In this document: positions 7,926-17,257 of the stretch, piece after piece
Layout of the letters: every line of letters starts with the position of its first letter
Numbering within the stretch: position 1 is the stretch's first letter
DNA from: Streptomyces tibetensis
Lineage (GTDB): Bacteria; Actinomycetota; Actinomycetes; Streptomycetales; Streptomycetaceae
DNA length: 64,000 nt
Assembly: GCF_007655005.1 (NCBI RefSeq)
Contig: NZ_SZVW01000006.1
Location: 248,001 to 312,000 of the forward strand
Direction: 5' to 3'
Notes under the pieces: generated by a model
The model's input: only the letters and a program-made list of their open reading frames with translations
Database searches by the model: none
What the model was told of the DNA's origin: nothing
Translations under genes and position numbers: made by a program

Positions 7926-10583
7926 ATGGATCTTCGACTGCCCGGACTCCACGGGCTGCTGCGGAGGCCCCGGAGGCTCCTCGCCGCCGGGGCCGCCGTC
8001 GTCGTCCTCGCGGGCGCGGGCACGTGGACGGCCGTCGCGAACGACGAGACGCCCCCGGTCCACCGCGAAGACCGGTTCCTGGCCACCGGCGACGGTGTCC
8101 GCGTCGACACCTCGTTCTTCACCTCCGGAGCGGACGGCCGCCGCCCCGCCGTCCTGCTCGGGCACGGCTTCGGCGGCAGCAAGAACGACGTACGGCAGCA
8201 GGCCGAGGGCCTCGCCCGGGACGGCTACGCGGTCCTGACCTGGTCGGCCCGCGGCTTCGGCAAGTCCAACGGGAGGATCGGCCTCAACGACCCCGAGGGC
8301 GAGGTCGCCGACGTCTCGAAGCTCATCGACTGGCTCGCGAAGCAGCCCCAGGTCGAGCTCGACAAGAAGGGCGACCCCCGCGTCGGCCTGGCGGGCGCCT
8401 CCTACGGCGGTGCGATCGCCCTGCTCACCGCGGGCCGTGACGACCGCGTCGACGCCATCGCCCCGGCGATCACGTACTGGAACCTCGCCGACGCCCTCTT
8501 CCCGAACGGCGTCTTCAAGAAGCTCTGGGCCGGCATCTTCGTCAACTCCGGCGGCGGCTGCGAGAAGTTCGAGCCCGCGCTGTGCCGGATGTACGAGCGG
8601 GTCGCCGAGTCGGGCACGCCGGACACCGAGGCGCGCAAGCTGCTTCAGGAGCGCTCGCCGTCCGCCGTCGGCAAGAACATCAAGGTCCCGACCCTGCTGA
8701 TGCAGGGCCAGTCCGACTCCCTCTTCCCGCTCGGCCAGGCCGACCAGGCCGCGAAGGCGATCCGCGCCAACGGCGCCCCCGTCGACGTCGACTGGATAGC
8801 GGGTGGCCACGACGGCGGCGACATGGAGACCGGCCGGGTCGAGGGCCGCGTCACGTCCTGGTTCGACCGCTACCTGAAGGACGACAAGGGCGCCGACACC
8901 GGCCCCGCCTTCCGCGTCACCCGCACCCTCGGCACGGGCTCCGGCGACGGCGAACCCCGCCTGACGGGAGTGACCTCGGACCGCTACCCCGGTCTGGAGA
9001 GCAAGCAGCGCTCCGTCTGGCTGGCCGGCCGCGAGCAGAGCTTCGACAATCCGCCCGGCGCCAGCCCGCCCGGCGTCTCCGCCCTGCCCGGCCTCGGTGG
9101 CGCCGGCGGCCTCAGCCGGCTGTCCTCGCTCGGCATCGGCGTCTCCCTCGACTTCCCCGGCCAGTTCGCCGCGTTCGAGTCCGCGCCGATGCGCGAGGAC
9201 CTCCAGATCACCGGCTCGCCCACCGCCACCGTGCACGTGAAGTCCACCAGCGACGACGCCGTCCTCTTCGCGAAGCTCTACGACGTCGGCCCGGGCGGCG
9301 GCACCCAGCAGGTGCTGCCCTCCCAGCTCGTCACACCCCTCAGGGTCGACGGCGCCAAGGCCGGCGAGGACGTCACCGTCACGCTCCCGGCCATCGACCA
9401 CGAGATCGACGACGGCCACCGGCTCCGCCTGGTCCTCGCCTCCACCGACCTCGGTTACGCCTCCCCGACGGCCCCGGCGACGTACACCGTCTCCCTCAAG
9501 GGCGACCTGTTGGTCCCCTCGGCCCTAGGGCAGCGCGACACCCAGGACGGGCTGCCCGCGTGGGTGTGGTGGCTGCCGCTCGCCGGCGCGGGCATCGCCC
9601 TGGCGCTGATCCTCACGGGCCGCCGCCGCACGGCCGCCCCCGCCCCGCCGGACCCGGCCCTCGCCGAAGTCCCCCTCCAGATCACGGACCTCACCAAGCG
9701 GTACGCGAAGTCCACCGACCGGTACGCGGTCAAGGACCTCTCCTTCCGCGTGGAGCAGGGCCAGGTCCTCGGCCTGCTCGGCCCCAACGGGGCGGGCAAG
9801 ACGACCACCCTGCGCATGCTGATGGGCCTGATCAGGCCCGACGGCGGCGAGATCCGCGTCTTCGGCCACGCCATCGGCCCCGGCGCCCCGGTCCTCTCCC
9901 GGGTCGGCGCCTTCGTCGAGGGCGCGGGCTTCCTGCCGCACCTGTCCGGCCGCGAGAACCTGGAGCTGTACTGGCGCGCCACCGGCCGCCCGGCCGAGGA
10001 CGCGCATCTGGAGGAGGCCCTGGAGATCGCGGGCCTCGGCGACGCCCTCGCCCGCGCCGTGCGCACCTACTCCCAGGGCATGCGCCAGCGCCTCGCCATC
10101 GCCCAGGCCATGCTCGGCCTGCCGGACCTGCTCATCCTCGACGAGCCGACCAACGGCCTGGACCCGCCGCAGATCCGCGAGATGCGCGAGGTGATGATCC
10201 GCTACGCCGCCGCCGGCCGCACGGTCATCGTCTCCAGCCACCTCCTCGCGGAGGTCGAGCAGACCTGCACCCACCTCGTGGTGATGGACCACGGTCAGCT
10301 CGTCCAGGCGGGCCCCGTCGAGGACATCGTCGGCTCGGGCGACACCCTCCTCGTCGGCACGGCCACGCCCGTGGACGAGCCCCTCGTGGAGAAGGTCGGC
10401 GCCCTGCCGGGAGTCGCCTCGGCCGTGCGCGCCGACGAGGGCCTCCTGATCCAGCTCGACGCCGACGGGACCCCCCAGCGCCTGGTCGCCGACCTCGTAC
10501 GCCTGGACGTGGCCGTGCGGTCGGTCGGCCCCCACCGCCGCCTGGAGGACGCCTTCCTCACCCTGATCGGAGCCGAAGCATGA
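7926..10583 (+). CDS. secreted alpha/beta-hydrolase fused to ABC ATPase
   Basis: The product is 885 aa in one frame. Residues ~18-37 form an N-terminal membrane anchor. A hydrolase of the X-Pro dipeptidyl-peptidase/CocE class follows, with nucleophile motif GASYGG (Ser159), candidate Asp264 (GQSDSLFP) and His295 (GGHDGG). A C-terminal beta-sandwich-like region extends to ~525, then a second membrane span (~546-564). Residues ~583-885 are a NatA-like ATPase with Walker A GPNGAGKTT (619-627), signature YSQGMRQR and Walker B LLILDEPTNGLD. The predicted topology puts the hydrolase outside and the ATPase inside. It is coupled by ATGA to a permease gene. The fusion suggests hydrolysis of an extracellular substrate tied to transport. 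Confidence 0.85.
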   Translation: MDLRLPGLHGLLRRPRRLLAAGAAVVVLAGAGTWTAVANDETPPVHREDRFLATGDGVRVDTSFFTSGADGRRPAVLLGHGFGGSKNDVRQQAEGLARDGYAVLTWSARGFGKSNGRIGLNDPEGEVADVSKLIDWLAKQPQVELDKKGDPRVGLAGASYGGAIALLTAGRDDRVDAIAPAITYWNLADALFPNGVFKKLWAGIFVNSGGGCEKFEPALCRMYERVAESGTPDTEARKLLQERSPSAVGKNIKVPTLLMQGQSDSLFPLGQADQAAKAIRANGAPVDVDWIAGGHDGGDMETGRVEGRVTSWFDRYLKDDKGADTGPAFRVTRTLGTGSGDGEPRLTGVTSDRYPGLESKQRSVWLAGREQSFDNPPGASPPGVSALPGLGGAGGLSRLSSLGIGVSLDFPGQFAAFESAPMREDLQITGSPTATVHVKSTSDDAVLFAKLYDVGPGGGTQQVLPSQLVTPLRVDGAKAGEDVTVTLPAIDHEIDDGHRLRLVLASTDLGYASPTAPATYTVSLKGDLLVPSALGQRDTQDGLPAWVWWLPLAGAGIALALILTGRRRTAAPAPPDPALAEVPLQITDLTKRYAKSTDRYAVKDLSFRVEQGQVLGLLGPNGAGKTTTLRMLMGLIRPDGGEIRVFGHAIGPGAPVLSRVGAFVEGAGFLPHLSGRENLELYWRATGRPAEDAHLEEALEIAGLGDALARAVRTYSQGMRQRLAIAQAMLGLPDLLILDEPTNGLDPPQIREMREVMIRYAAAGRTVIVSSHLLAEVEQTCTHLVVMDHGQLVQAGPVEDIVGSGDTLLVGTATPVDEPLVEKVGALPGVASAVRADEGLLIQLDADGTPQRLVADLVRLDVAVRSVGPHRRLEDAFLTLIGAEA

Positions 10584-11446
10584 GCACGCTCGCCGAGCCG
10601 CCCGTCGAGGTCGCCGACGGCTACCGCGCGGGCCGCACCCTGCCCTTCCGCGTCGAGCTGGCCCGGCAGCTGAAGCGGCGCCGCACCCTGGTCATGGGCG
10701 GTGTCCTGTTCGCCCTGCCGATCATCCTGCTGATCGCCTTCCAGGTCGGCGGCGACCCGGGCGGCAACAACAACCGCGTGAACCTCATGGACACGGCGAC
10801 CGCGTCCGGGGCCAACTTCGCGGCGGTCAACCTCTTCTCCGCCGCCGGCTTCCTGCTCGTCATCCCCGTCGCCCTGTTCTGCGGCGACACCGTCGCCTCG
10901 GAGGCGAGCTGGTCGTCCCTGCGCTATCTGCTCGCGGCCCCCGTGCCCCGGGCCCGGCTGCTGTGGTCCAAGCTCGCCGTCGGACTCACCCTCAGCCTCG
11001 CCGCGCTCGTCCTGCTCCCGGTCGTCGCCCTGATCGTCGGCACCGCCGCCTACGGCTGGGGCCCGCTGCAACTGCCCACCGGCGGCAGCCTGTCCACCGG
11101 CACCGCGGTCCAGCGCATGCTGATCGTCGTCGCGTACATCATGGTGTCCCAACTGGTCACCGCCGCCCTCGCGTTCTGCCTGTCGACCCGGACGGACGCC
11201 CCGCTCGGCGCGGTCGGCGGCGCGGTGTTCCTCACCATCATCGGCAGCGTCCTCGACGAGGTGACGGCCCTCGGCGACTGGCGCCACTTCCTGCCCGCGC
11301 ACTGGCAGTACGCCTGGCTCGACGCCGTCCGGCCCCGGCTGGAGTGGTCGGACATGATCCAGGGCACGTCGATCTCCGTGACCTACGCACTCGTACTGTT
11401 CGCCCTGGCCTTCCGCGGCTTCGCCCGCAAGGACGTCGTCTCCTAG
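10580..11446 (+). CDS. ABC-2 type permease partner
   Basis: The product is 288 aa. The ATG at 10580 overlaps the stop of the hydrolase/ATPase gene. About six hydrophobic segments are visible, including LVMGGVLFALPIILLIAFQV, FLLVIPVALFCGDTVASE and the late span YALVLFALAFRGFARKDVVS. The GDTVASE stretch followed by SLRYLLAAPVPRARLLWSK is typical of ABC-2 permeases. It should form the membrane channel driven by the ATPase domain of the fusion protein. Confidence 0.85.
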   Translation: MSTLAEPPVEVADGYRAGRTLPFRVELARQLKRRRTLVMGGVLFALPIILLIAFQVGGDPGGNNNRVNLMDTATASGANFAAVNLFSAAGFLLVIPVALFCGDTVASEASWSSLRYLLAAPVPRARLLWSKLAVGLTLSLAALVLLPVVALIVGTAAYGWGPLQLPTGGSLSTGTAVQRMLIVVAYIMVSQLVTAALAFCLSTRTDAPLGAVGGAVFLTIIGSVLDEVTALGDWRHFLPAHWQYAWLDAVRPRLEWSDMIQGTSISVTYALVLFALAFRGFARKDVVS

Positions 11447-11632
11447 AGCCTGATTCAAACGACAGGCCCTGGTCCGACGGACAGATCAACGGAGGATCAC
11501 CCACCGGTCTCGAAAGCCCGCCCCCGTGGCCGCTTCGAGACGCTTCCGCAACGCCCCGTGCCGCACGTTCGGGCCCCCCGCACCGTCACAGTCGCAAGAA
11601 GCCGACACCAACGGATGCAGGGGGTACGGACG

Positions 11633-13153
11633 ATGGAGCGGTTCCGGACACGAACAGCGCTGCTCGCCCTCACGGCCGCGAGCGGCCTGCTGCTCACCGC
11701 GTGCAGCGGGGGCGGCGACACCGGGGAGAGCAGCAAGGCCGCCGACCGACCCGAGTACGGCGCGGGCGAGCCCGCACCCGCCCACGGCGACGAGGATGGC
11801 ATTAGCGAGCGGGACGACCTGCGCGAAGACCCCGACCACCTGTCCACCTTCGCCCTCGACGTCGACACCGCCTCCTACGACTACGCCCGCCGGGCCCTCG
11901 CCGACGGGCGGCTGCCCGACCCGTCGACCGTCCGCCCCGAGGAGTTCGTCAACAGCTTCCGCCAGGACTACGACCGCCCCGACGGCGACGGTTTCTCGGT
12001 CACCGTCGACGGCGCCCGCACCGGCGACGAGGACTGGTCCCTGGTCCGCGTCGGTCTCGCCACCCGCACGACGGAACGCTCCGGTGAACGCCCGCCCGCC
12101 GCCCTCACCTTCGTCATCGACGTCTCGGGCTCCATGGACGAACCGGGCCGCCTGGACCTCGCCAAGGAATCCCTCTCGGTGATGACGGACCGGCTGCGCG
12201 ACGAGGACTCGGTCGCGCTCGTCACCTTCAGCGACGAGGCCGAGACCGTCCTGCCCATGACCCGCCTCGACGGCAACCGCGACCAGATCCAGGACGCCGT
12301 CTCCGACCTGGACACCCAGGACTCCACCAACCTCGGCGCCGGCGTCGAGACCGGCTACGAGACGGCCGTCGAGGGTCTGCGCGAGGGTGCCACCAACCGG
12401 GTCGTCCTCGTCTCCGACGCGCTCGCCAACACCGGCGACACCGACGCGGACGCCATCCTGGAGCGCATCGCCGGCGAGCGCCGCGAGCACGGCATCACCC
12501 TCTTCGGGGTCGGCGTCGGCAGCGACTACGGCGACGCCCTGATGGAACGCCTCGCCGACAAGGGCGACGGCCACACCGTCTACGTGTCCGACCCCGGCGA
12601 GGCCCGCAAGGTCTTCTCCGAGCAGCTCCCGCGCAACGTCGACCTCACCGCCCGCGACGCCAAGGCCCAGGTCGCCTTCGACCCGGAGACGGTCGAGGAG
12701 TTCCACCTGGTCGGCTACGACAACCGGCGCGTCGCCGACGAGGACTTCCGCGACGACCGTGTCGACGGCGGCGAGGTCGGCCCCGGCCACACCGTCACCG
12801 CCCTGTACGCCGTGCGCACCGAGCCCGGCGCCGAGGGCCACCTCGCCACCGCCACCGTGCGCTGGCTCGACCCGGAGACCCGCGACCCGCACGAGGAGAC
12901 CGGCGACCTGGAGACCGACGCCCTCCACGGCTCCCTGCGCGCCGCGCCCAGCCGTTTCCAGGTCGCCGCGGTGGCGGCCTACTTCGCCGACGCCCTCCGC
13001 TCGCGAGACGACCGCCACGACCGCCTCCCGGGAGCTCCGGCCGGCTTCGGCGAACTGGCGGACCGCGCCCGCGTGTTGTCCGACACCACGGAGGACGGGG
13101 CAGTGCGCGAGCTCGCCCGGGCCATCGAGCAGGCGGACCGGCAGCGGGACTGA
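11633..13153 (+). CDS. VWA-domain lipoprotein (YfbK-like)
   Basis: The product is 506 aa. The ATG at 11633 follows AGGGGG; the frame is open further upstream, but this start places a type II signal peptide correctly, with lipobox LLTAC. An N-terminal YfbK-type region (STFALDVDTASYDYARRAL) precedes a von Willebrand A domain whose MIDAS motif is DVSGSMD. The metal-binding Thr/Asp region STNLGAG follows, then a C-terminal DUF3520-like segment. It is probably a membrane-anchored extracellular protein for metal-dependent protein binding. It stands alone between the ABC pair and the surface-protein region. Confidence 0.85.
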   Translation: MERFRTRTALLALTAASGLLLTACSGGGDTGESSKAADRPEYGAGEPAPAHGDEDGISERDDLREDPDHLSTFALDVDTASYDYARRALADGRLPDPSTVRPEEFVNSFRQDYDRPDGDGFSVTVDGARTGDEDWSLVRVGLATRTTERSGERPPAALTFVIDVSGSMDEPGRLDLAKESLSVMTDRLRDEDSVALVTFSDEAETVLPMTRLDGNRDQIQDAVSDLDTQDSTNLGAGVETGYETAVEGLREGATNRVVLVSDALANTGDTDADAILERIAGERREHGITLFGVGVGSDYGDALMERLADKGDGHTVYVSDPGEARKVFSEQLPRNVDLTARDAKAQVAFDPETVEEFHLVGYDNRRVADEDFRDDRVDGGEVGPGHTVTALYAVRTEPGAEGHLATATVRWLDPETRDPHEETGDLETDALHGSLRAAPSRFQVAAVAAYFADALRSRDDRHDRLPGAPAGFGELADRARVLSDTTEDGAVRELARAIEQADRQRD

Positions 13154-13272
13154 ACACCGCCCGGCTTTCCGGGACGGGACGCGGGCCAACCGGGTGAACC
13201 TGCGGAACCAATTCTTCTGCACCGGGTTGATGAGGCAGTAGAGCATGCGGCGCCACGAGAAAGGAACGCGCA

Positions 13273-13392
13273 GTGCTCAAGGAGGCAATGATCGCTGCGG
13301 CGGCCGCCGCTTCCGCCATTGATGTGCCGGTGACGGCCGCTGTCCCGGCACTCGCCGGCGGACCGGTCGTCGCGCAGGGCAACGGCGAGTAA
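13273..13392 (+). pseudogene. truncated rodlin-like gene
   Basis: A GTG at 13273 with AAAGGA upstream opens a 39-codon frame ending in TAA at 13390-13392. The sequence starts VLKEAMIAAAAAASAIDV and ends AQGNGE. From memory, Streptomyces rodlins (RdlA/RdlB) begin with LKKAM(V)AAAAAASVIG, a signal peptide, then a GNG-containing segment. This looks like a rodlin signal peptide and first mature residues followed by a premature end. It lies directly before a chaplin gene, as rodlin genes lie near chaplins in S. coelicolor. It may instead be a genuine very short secreted peptide. Confidence 0.55.
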
Positions 13393-13543
13393 CGCTGCCT
13401 CCGCAGCCCCTGTGCCGCGAGACAGCGCGCCTGATTCCTGTTCAGCGCTGCGACCTGTTCATGCCGCCGCACCGTCGGCCCTGGATGTGGATCTCCGCTC
13501 CGAGGCCGGCCGCCCCGATTCTTCAAGCAGGAGGACAACTGCA

Positions 13544-14260
13544 ATGCGACAGACCCTGAGCAAGGGAGCGTTCGCGGCGGCCGCCGCCACGGGGATTCTG
13601 TCCCTGTACGGCAGCCCCGCCCTCGCCGACTCCGACGCGTCGGCAGTGGCGAAGGATTCCCCTGGTGTGTTGTCCGGGAACAGCGTGCAGGTGCCGGTGG
13701 ACGTGCCGGTCAACGTGTGCGGCAACACCGTCAACGTGCTCGCGGCGCTCAACACCGCGTTCGGCAACTCCTGCAGGAACATCTCGCACAAGTCGTCGGG
13801 CCACGAGGCGGACGCGGACGCGTCGGCGGTCGTGAAGGGTTCCCCGGGCGTGGGGTCCGGGAACAACGTGCAGGTGCCGCTCGATGTGCCCGTGAACGTC
13901 TGCGGCAACAGCGTCGACGGGGGTGCGCTGTTCAACGACGCGCTTGAGAACGACTGTGAGAACGGCTCCTACGGCGGCGGTTACGGCGACGACGACAAGC
14001 CGTCGACGGAAGAGAAGCCGAAGCCCCCGGCCAAGGGCGGTTCCGTCCCGCCGGACAGCGAGACGCCGCGTTCCACGACTCCGGACACCGAGGACTCGTC
14101 CGTCACCGAGGAAGCCGAGGAGCAGGAGGAGCCCGGCACTCTGCCCCAGCTGGCCGAGACCGGCAGCGAGGCCCTGGCGGCGGCATCGGCCGCCAGTGCC
14201 GTCCTGATCGCGGGCGGAGTGATGATGTACCGCCGCGCCCGCACCACCTCGTCCCGCTAG
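13544..14260 (+). CDS. long, sortase-anchored chaplin (ChpA/B/C type)
   Basis: The product is 238 aa. The ATG at 13544 follows AGGAGG. A signal peptide ends near SPALA. Two chaplin domains follow, each with SPGV-SGN and NVCGN motifs and two cysteines (VNVCGNTV...NSCRN and VNVCGNSV...NDCEN). Next come a Pro/Thr/Glu-rich linker (~residues 150-200), the sortase signal LAETGSE, a hydrophobic span and the basic tail YRRARTTSSR. Long chaplins are attached to the wall and help anchor the hydrophobic fibre layer on aerial hyphae. The adjacent rodlin remnant supports this setting. Confidence 0.92.
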   Translation: MRQTLSKGAFAAAAATGILSLYGSPALADSDASAVAKDSPGVLSGNSVQVPVDVPVNVCGNTVNVLAALNTAFGNSCRNISHKSSGHEADADASAVVKGSPGVGSGNNVQVPLDVPVNVCGNSVDGGALFNDALENDCENGSYGGGYGDDDKPSTEEKPKPPAKGGSVPPDSETPRSTTPDTEDSSVTEEAEEQEEPGTLPQLAETGSEALAAASAASAVLIAGGVMMYRRARTTSSR

Positions 14261-14273
14261 CCGCTCCCGAGGG

Positions 14274-14307
14274 GGGCGGGTGCCGGACACCTCCCCGGCA
14301 CCCGCCC
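14274..14307 (+). terminator. terminator after long chaplin gene
   Basis: A 13-bp perfect stem (gggcgggtgccgg 14274-14286 with ccggcacccgccc 14295-14307) with an 8-nt loop starts 14 nt after the chaplin stop. Confidence 0.7.
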
Positions 14308-14510
14308 GCCGCACCCGCACGCCAAAAGACCGGCGCCCGCCGTCACCGGTGGCACATCCCAGCCGCTCCGGCGGCCGCGCGCCGCAGCCTCGGACGCGAG
14401 GCTGTGGCCGCCCCGGACCGCATCACCCGCACCCCCCGTCGACCCAGGTCCGGGGGGTGTCGGCCGTCGCGGGGCACCGACTTCTCTCGACCGCTCTCCC
14501 CTGCGCAAGA

Positions 14511-14548
14511 GCGGGCCGCTGACGACGCTGTCGCCGTCAGCGGCCCGC
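14511..14548 (-). terminator. terminator after FAD oxidoreductase gene
   Basis: A 14-bp perfect stem (gcgggccgctgacg with cgtcagcggcccgc) and 10-nt loop lies 24 nt beyond the stop of the minus-strand oxidoreductase gene. Confidence 0.7.
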
Positions 14549-14571
14549 GGGTCACCGTGCGAGGCTCCCCG

Positions 14572-15840
14572 TCAGCGGTGCACGGGCGACGGCGACTCGC
14601 TCCGGCTGCCGTCCACCGGAGCGGGGACGATGCCGCCCACCGGCCTCGCCCCGAGCCGGCGGCGCACTCCGCGGACGAGTGTCGACGCCGTGAAGGACGC
14701 GCCCTGCACGAAGCGCATGGCAGGGCCGAAGCCCGAGGCCGTCACCAGACCCGCGAGGAACAGGCCGGGGTAGGAGGACTCGAAGCTGCGCCCGACCTCC
14801 GGCGAGCCGTCCGGCAGTGCCGCCAGCGTCCCGCGCAACTCGGGGGAGAGCATTCCGAGCCGGTCGCAACGCGCCCGGAACCCCGTGGCGGCGATGACGT
14901 GTTCGGTCTCCAGGCTGCGCAGGGCACCCGTACGGCTCGCCATGTCCAGCCGCACCCCGCCCGGCACCGCGCAGGCCGCGGTGACCTCATGGCCCGGCAG
15001 CAGCTCCACCACGCCCTCCACCCGGTCCCGCACCCACCACGCGCCCGCCGGCCCCAGCGCCGTGGTCGCGATGCGTGCCCGGGTCGGCTCCGGAAGCCGC
15101 CGGAAGAGGTTCGGGCGCTCCGAGTAGAACCAGTTCCGCCAGCCGGGGCCGAGGCCGCTGTGGGGGGAGCGGGCCGACTGGTACCAGGGGCGCTCCCAGG
15201 GTGGCGGCACGTCGTTCCACCGCAGTTGTTCCGCCCGCGCCAGCACACGGACACGCGTGCCCTGCTCGGCGAGCAGGGCCGCCGTTTCCAGGGCCGCCTG
15301 CCCGCCACCGATCACCGTGACGTCCTTGTCGCGGAAGCGGTCGAGGTCGCTGTGGTGGCTGCTGTGCGTCACCAGGGCGGGATGCAGCCCGCGCAGCGCC
15401 TGCGGTACCTCGACGAACGGCATCACGCCGACCGCCAGGGCCACCGTTCGCGCCTGCACCTCCTCCCCGTCCTCGGTGACCGCCGTGAAACCGCCGGGCC
15501 CGGCCGCCACCCGGCTCACCATGCGCTCGTCCACCTCCGGTACGGCATTGCGCGCGAACCACAGGCCGTACTCCGCGAACGCCTCGACCGGGATCGGCTG
15601 CGCATGACGTGCCGTCAGGCCGTGCTGCGCGCAGTAGACGTCCAGACGCCACTGCCCGGCCGGGTCGGAGAGGTTGGACGCCCACGGCTCCGACTTCAGG
15701 AACATGCCGCCGGGCATGTTGTCCCGCCAGGACGCCATGGGCCGGCCGAACACGCGCAGGTTCAGCCCGGCGGCCGCGGCGTGGGACGCGATCGACAGAC
15801 CGTAGGGGCCTGCGCCCACCACCAGAAGGTCGTACACCAT
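14572..15840 (-). CDS. FAD-dependent oxidoreductase (NAD(P)-binding, monooxygenase-like)
   Basis: The product is 422 aa. An N-terminal FAD-binding GAGPYG motif (LLVVGAGPYGLSIASHAAA) is followed by a second dinucleotide site (DVTVIGGGQAALETAALLAE) near residue 180. An ATGF motif (VIAATGFRARC) fits the flavin-monooxygenase / lysine-ornithine-hydroxylase superfamily. The ATG at 15840 overlaps the TGA of the ATP-grasp gene (TGATG), so the two are coupled. A joint role with the ATP-grasp enzyme in modifying an amino-acid-like substrate or polysaccharide substituent is inferred. No substrate can be named. Confidence 0.82.
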   Translation of the reverse strand: MVYDLLVVGAGPYGLSIASHAAAAGLNLRVFGRPMASWRDNMPGGMFLKSEPWASNLSDPAGQWRLDVYCAQHGLTARHAQPIPVEAFAEYGLWFARNAVPEVDERMVSRVAAGPGGFTAVTEDGEEVQARTVALAVGVMPFVEVPQALRGLHPALVTHSSHHSDLDRFRDKDVTVIGGGQAALETAALLAEQGTRVRVLARAEQLRWNDVPPPWERPWYQSARSPHSGLGPGWRNWFYSERPNLFRRLPEPTRARIATTALGPAGAWWVRDRVEGVVELLPGHEVTAACAVPGGVRLDMASRTGALRSLETEHVIAATGFRARCDRLGMLSPELRGTLAALPDGSPEVGRSFESSYPGLFLAGLVTASGFGPAMRFVQGASFTASTLVRGVRRRLGARPVGGIVPAPVDGSRSESPSPVHR

Positions 15841-17090
15841 CAACTGCTCGCTTTCTCGTTGTCGGTCAGGGAGGGCGAGGCCGCCCGGGGGGTCCGCCGG
15901 GGCGTCGGCACCGTCGTCGTGCCCAGCCGCTCGTACAGCCGGCGGGACACGTGCCGGCACCACTGGGCCCACATGACCCGTCCGGGAGAGCGGTCGTCCG
16001 CGGCGTACCAGGCCAGTTCGCGCCCGCCCGGCGCCGCCCGCAGCGCGGCCAGCGGCGCGTAGTTCTCCACCACGAACGCCCGCCCGGCCATCGGGGCCCC
16101 GGCCGGCAGTGAACGGCCCGTCAGATCCAGGTGCAGGGCCCGTACGACGTCCAGGCCCGTGCTGTCCGCGAAGAGCCGGAACTGGGCGCCGGCGCGCGGG
16201 TTGAAGTCGAGCAGGTGGTAACGGCCCGTCTCGCCGCAGCGCCGGAAGTCGAGGTCGAAGATGCCCCGGTAGCCCAGCTCGCCGGTGAGCCGCTCGGCCA
16301 GCGCCTGCACCTGGGGGTTGGGGGTCCAGCAGCCCACCGCGGTCAGGCCCGCCCCCCGCGGCCAGGCCTGCTGCTTGCGGCCCGGCCCGCCCGCGCGCAC
16401 GCTGCCCGAGCGGTCGGCGTAGCCGTGGAAGAACCAGTCCCGGTCCGGGCCCGGTGACAGGTACGCCTGGAGCAGCAGCCGGCTGCCCGCCTCCTCGGTG
16501 CGTCCGAACAGCTCCCGGGCCTGCTGCGAGGACCGCACCAGCACCGTGCTGCGCAGCCCGCTGCCGGAGGGCAGCAGCCAGGGGCGGCTCCACTTCGCCA
16601 CCAGCGGCAGCCCGAGCCGCCGCAGGGCCTCGTCGACCTCGGGCGGGCTGTCCGGGATCAGCGTCACCGGGTGCGGGACCTCGGCGGACGCGCACACGGC
16701 GGCCAGTTCCGCCTTGTCGGCGACGCGCTCGGCCAGGGTGCCGGGCATCTCCGGCAGCAGGTAGGAGGACGCGAGTTCGTCCCGCGCCCGCCCCACGGTG
16801 ATCGCGCTCGCGTCGTCCATCGGGACCAGGACGGCGGGCCGCGCGATCCCGTCGGCCACGCGGCGCAGCACGGCGAGAATGTCCTCCGTGGACGCTCCCG
16901 GGGGCGGTGGGGGGTGCATTTGACGTACGTAACGTGACGCTCCGACGGGACTTCCCGCGGAATCAGCGACGACGTGTACCTCCACTCCCGCCCTGCCCAG
17001 TGAGCGTACGGCCCCCAGCGTTCCGTGATGGAAAGGATTCCGGTCGATCCGCAGCACAACAGCGGGGACGCGGATGTCGAGCAGCGACAC
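15840..17090 (-). CDS. ATP-grasp family enzyme
   Basis: The product is 416 aa from GTG at 17090, preceded by an AAAGAGAG stretch. The frame is open upstream to 17438, but that segment has no coding character. The segments PLVAKWSRPW, GIFDLDFRRCGETGRYHLLDFNPR and RAGAQFR match the nucleotide- and Mg-binding parts of carboxylate-amine ligases. It would join a carboxylate to an amine using ATP. It is coupled to the oxidoreductase gene and lies beside an exopolysaccharide cluster, so it may modify a polymer or make a small molecule. Its substrate is unknown. Confidence 0.8.
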   Translation of the reverse strand: MSLLDIRVPAVVLRIDRNPFHHGTLGAVRSLGRAGVEVHVVADSAGSPVGASRYVRQMHPPPPPGASTEDILAVLRRVADGIARPAVLVPMDDASAITVGRARDELASSYLLPEMPGTLAERVADKAELAAVCASAEVPHPVTLIPDSPPEVDEALRRLGLPLVAKWSRPWLLPSGSGLRSTVLVRSSQQARELFGRTEEAGSRLLLQAYLSPGPDRDWFFHGYADRSGSVRAGGPGRKQQAWPRGAGLTAVGCWTPNPQVQALAERLTGELGYRGIFDLDFRRCGETGRYHLLDFNPRAGAQFRLFADSTGLDVVRALHLDLTGRSLPAGAPMAGRAFVVENYAPLAALRAAPGGRELAWYAADDRSPGRVMWAQWCRHVSRRLYERLGTTTVPTPRRTPRAASPSLTDNEKASS

Positions 17091-17257
17091 GAATTCTCTC
17101 TTTCTCTTCGATCGGCTCACCCGCACGGGCGAGCCCGGCACTCGAAAGCCGCAACGGCACTGGCGTTCCAGGCTTTTCTGTGACTCACTTATATGACTGC
17201 CCGTCAATAACACCAATTGCGGCAGCACTCCGGACGAGAGCGAAGAAAGGAGCAGGC

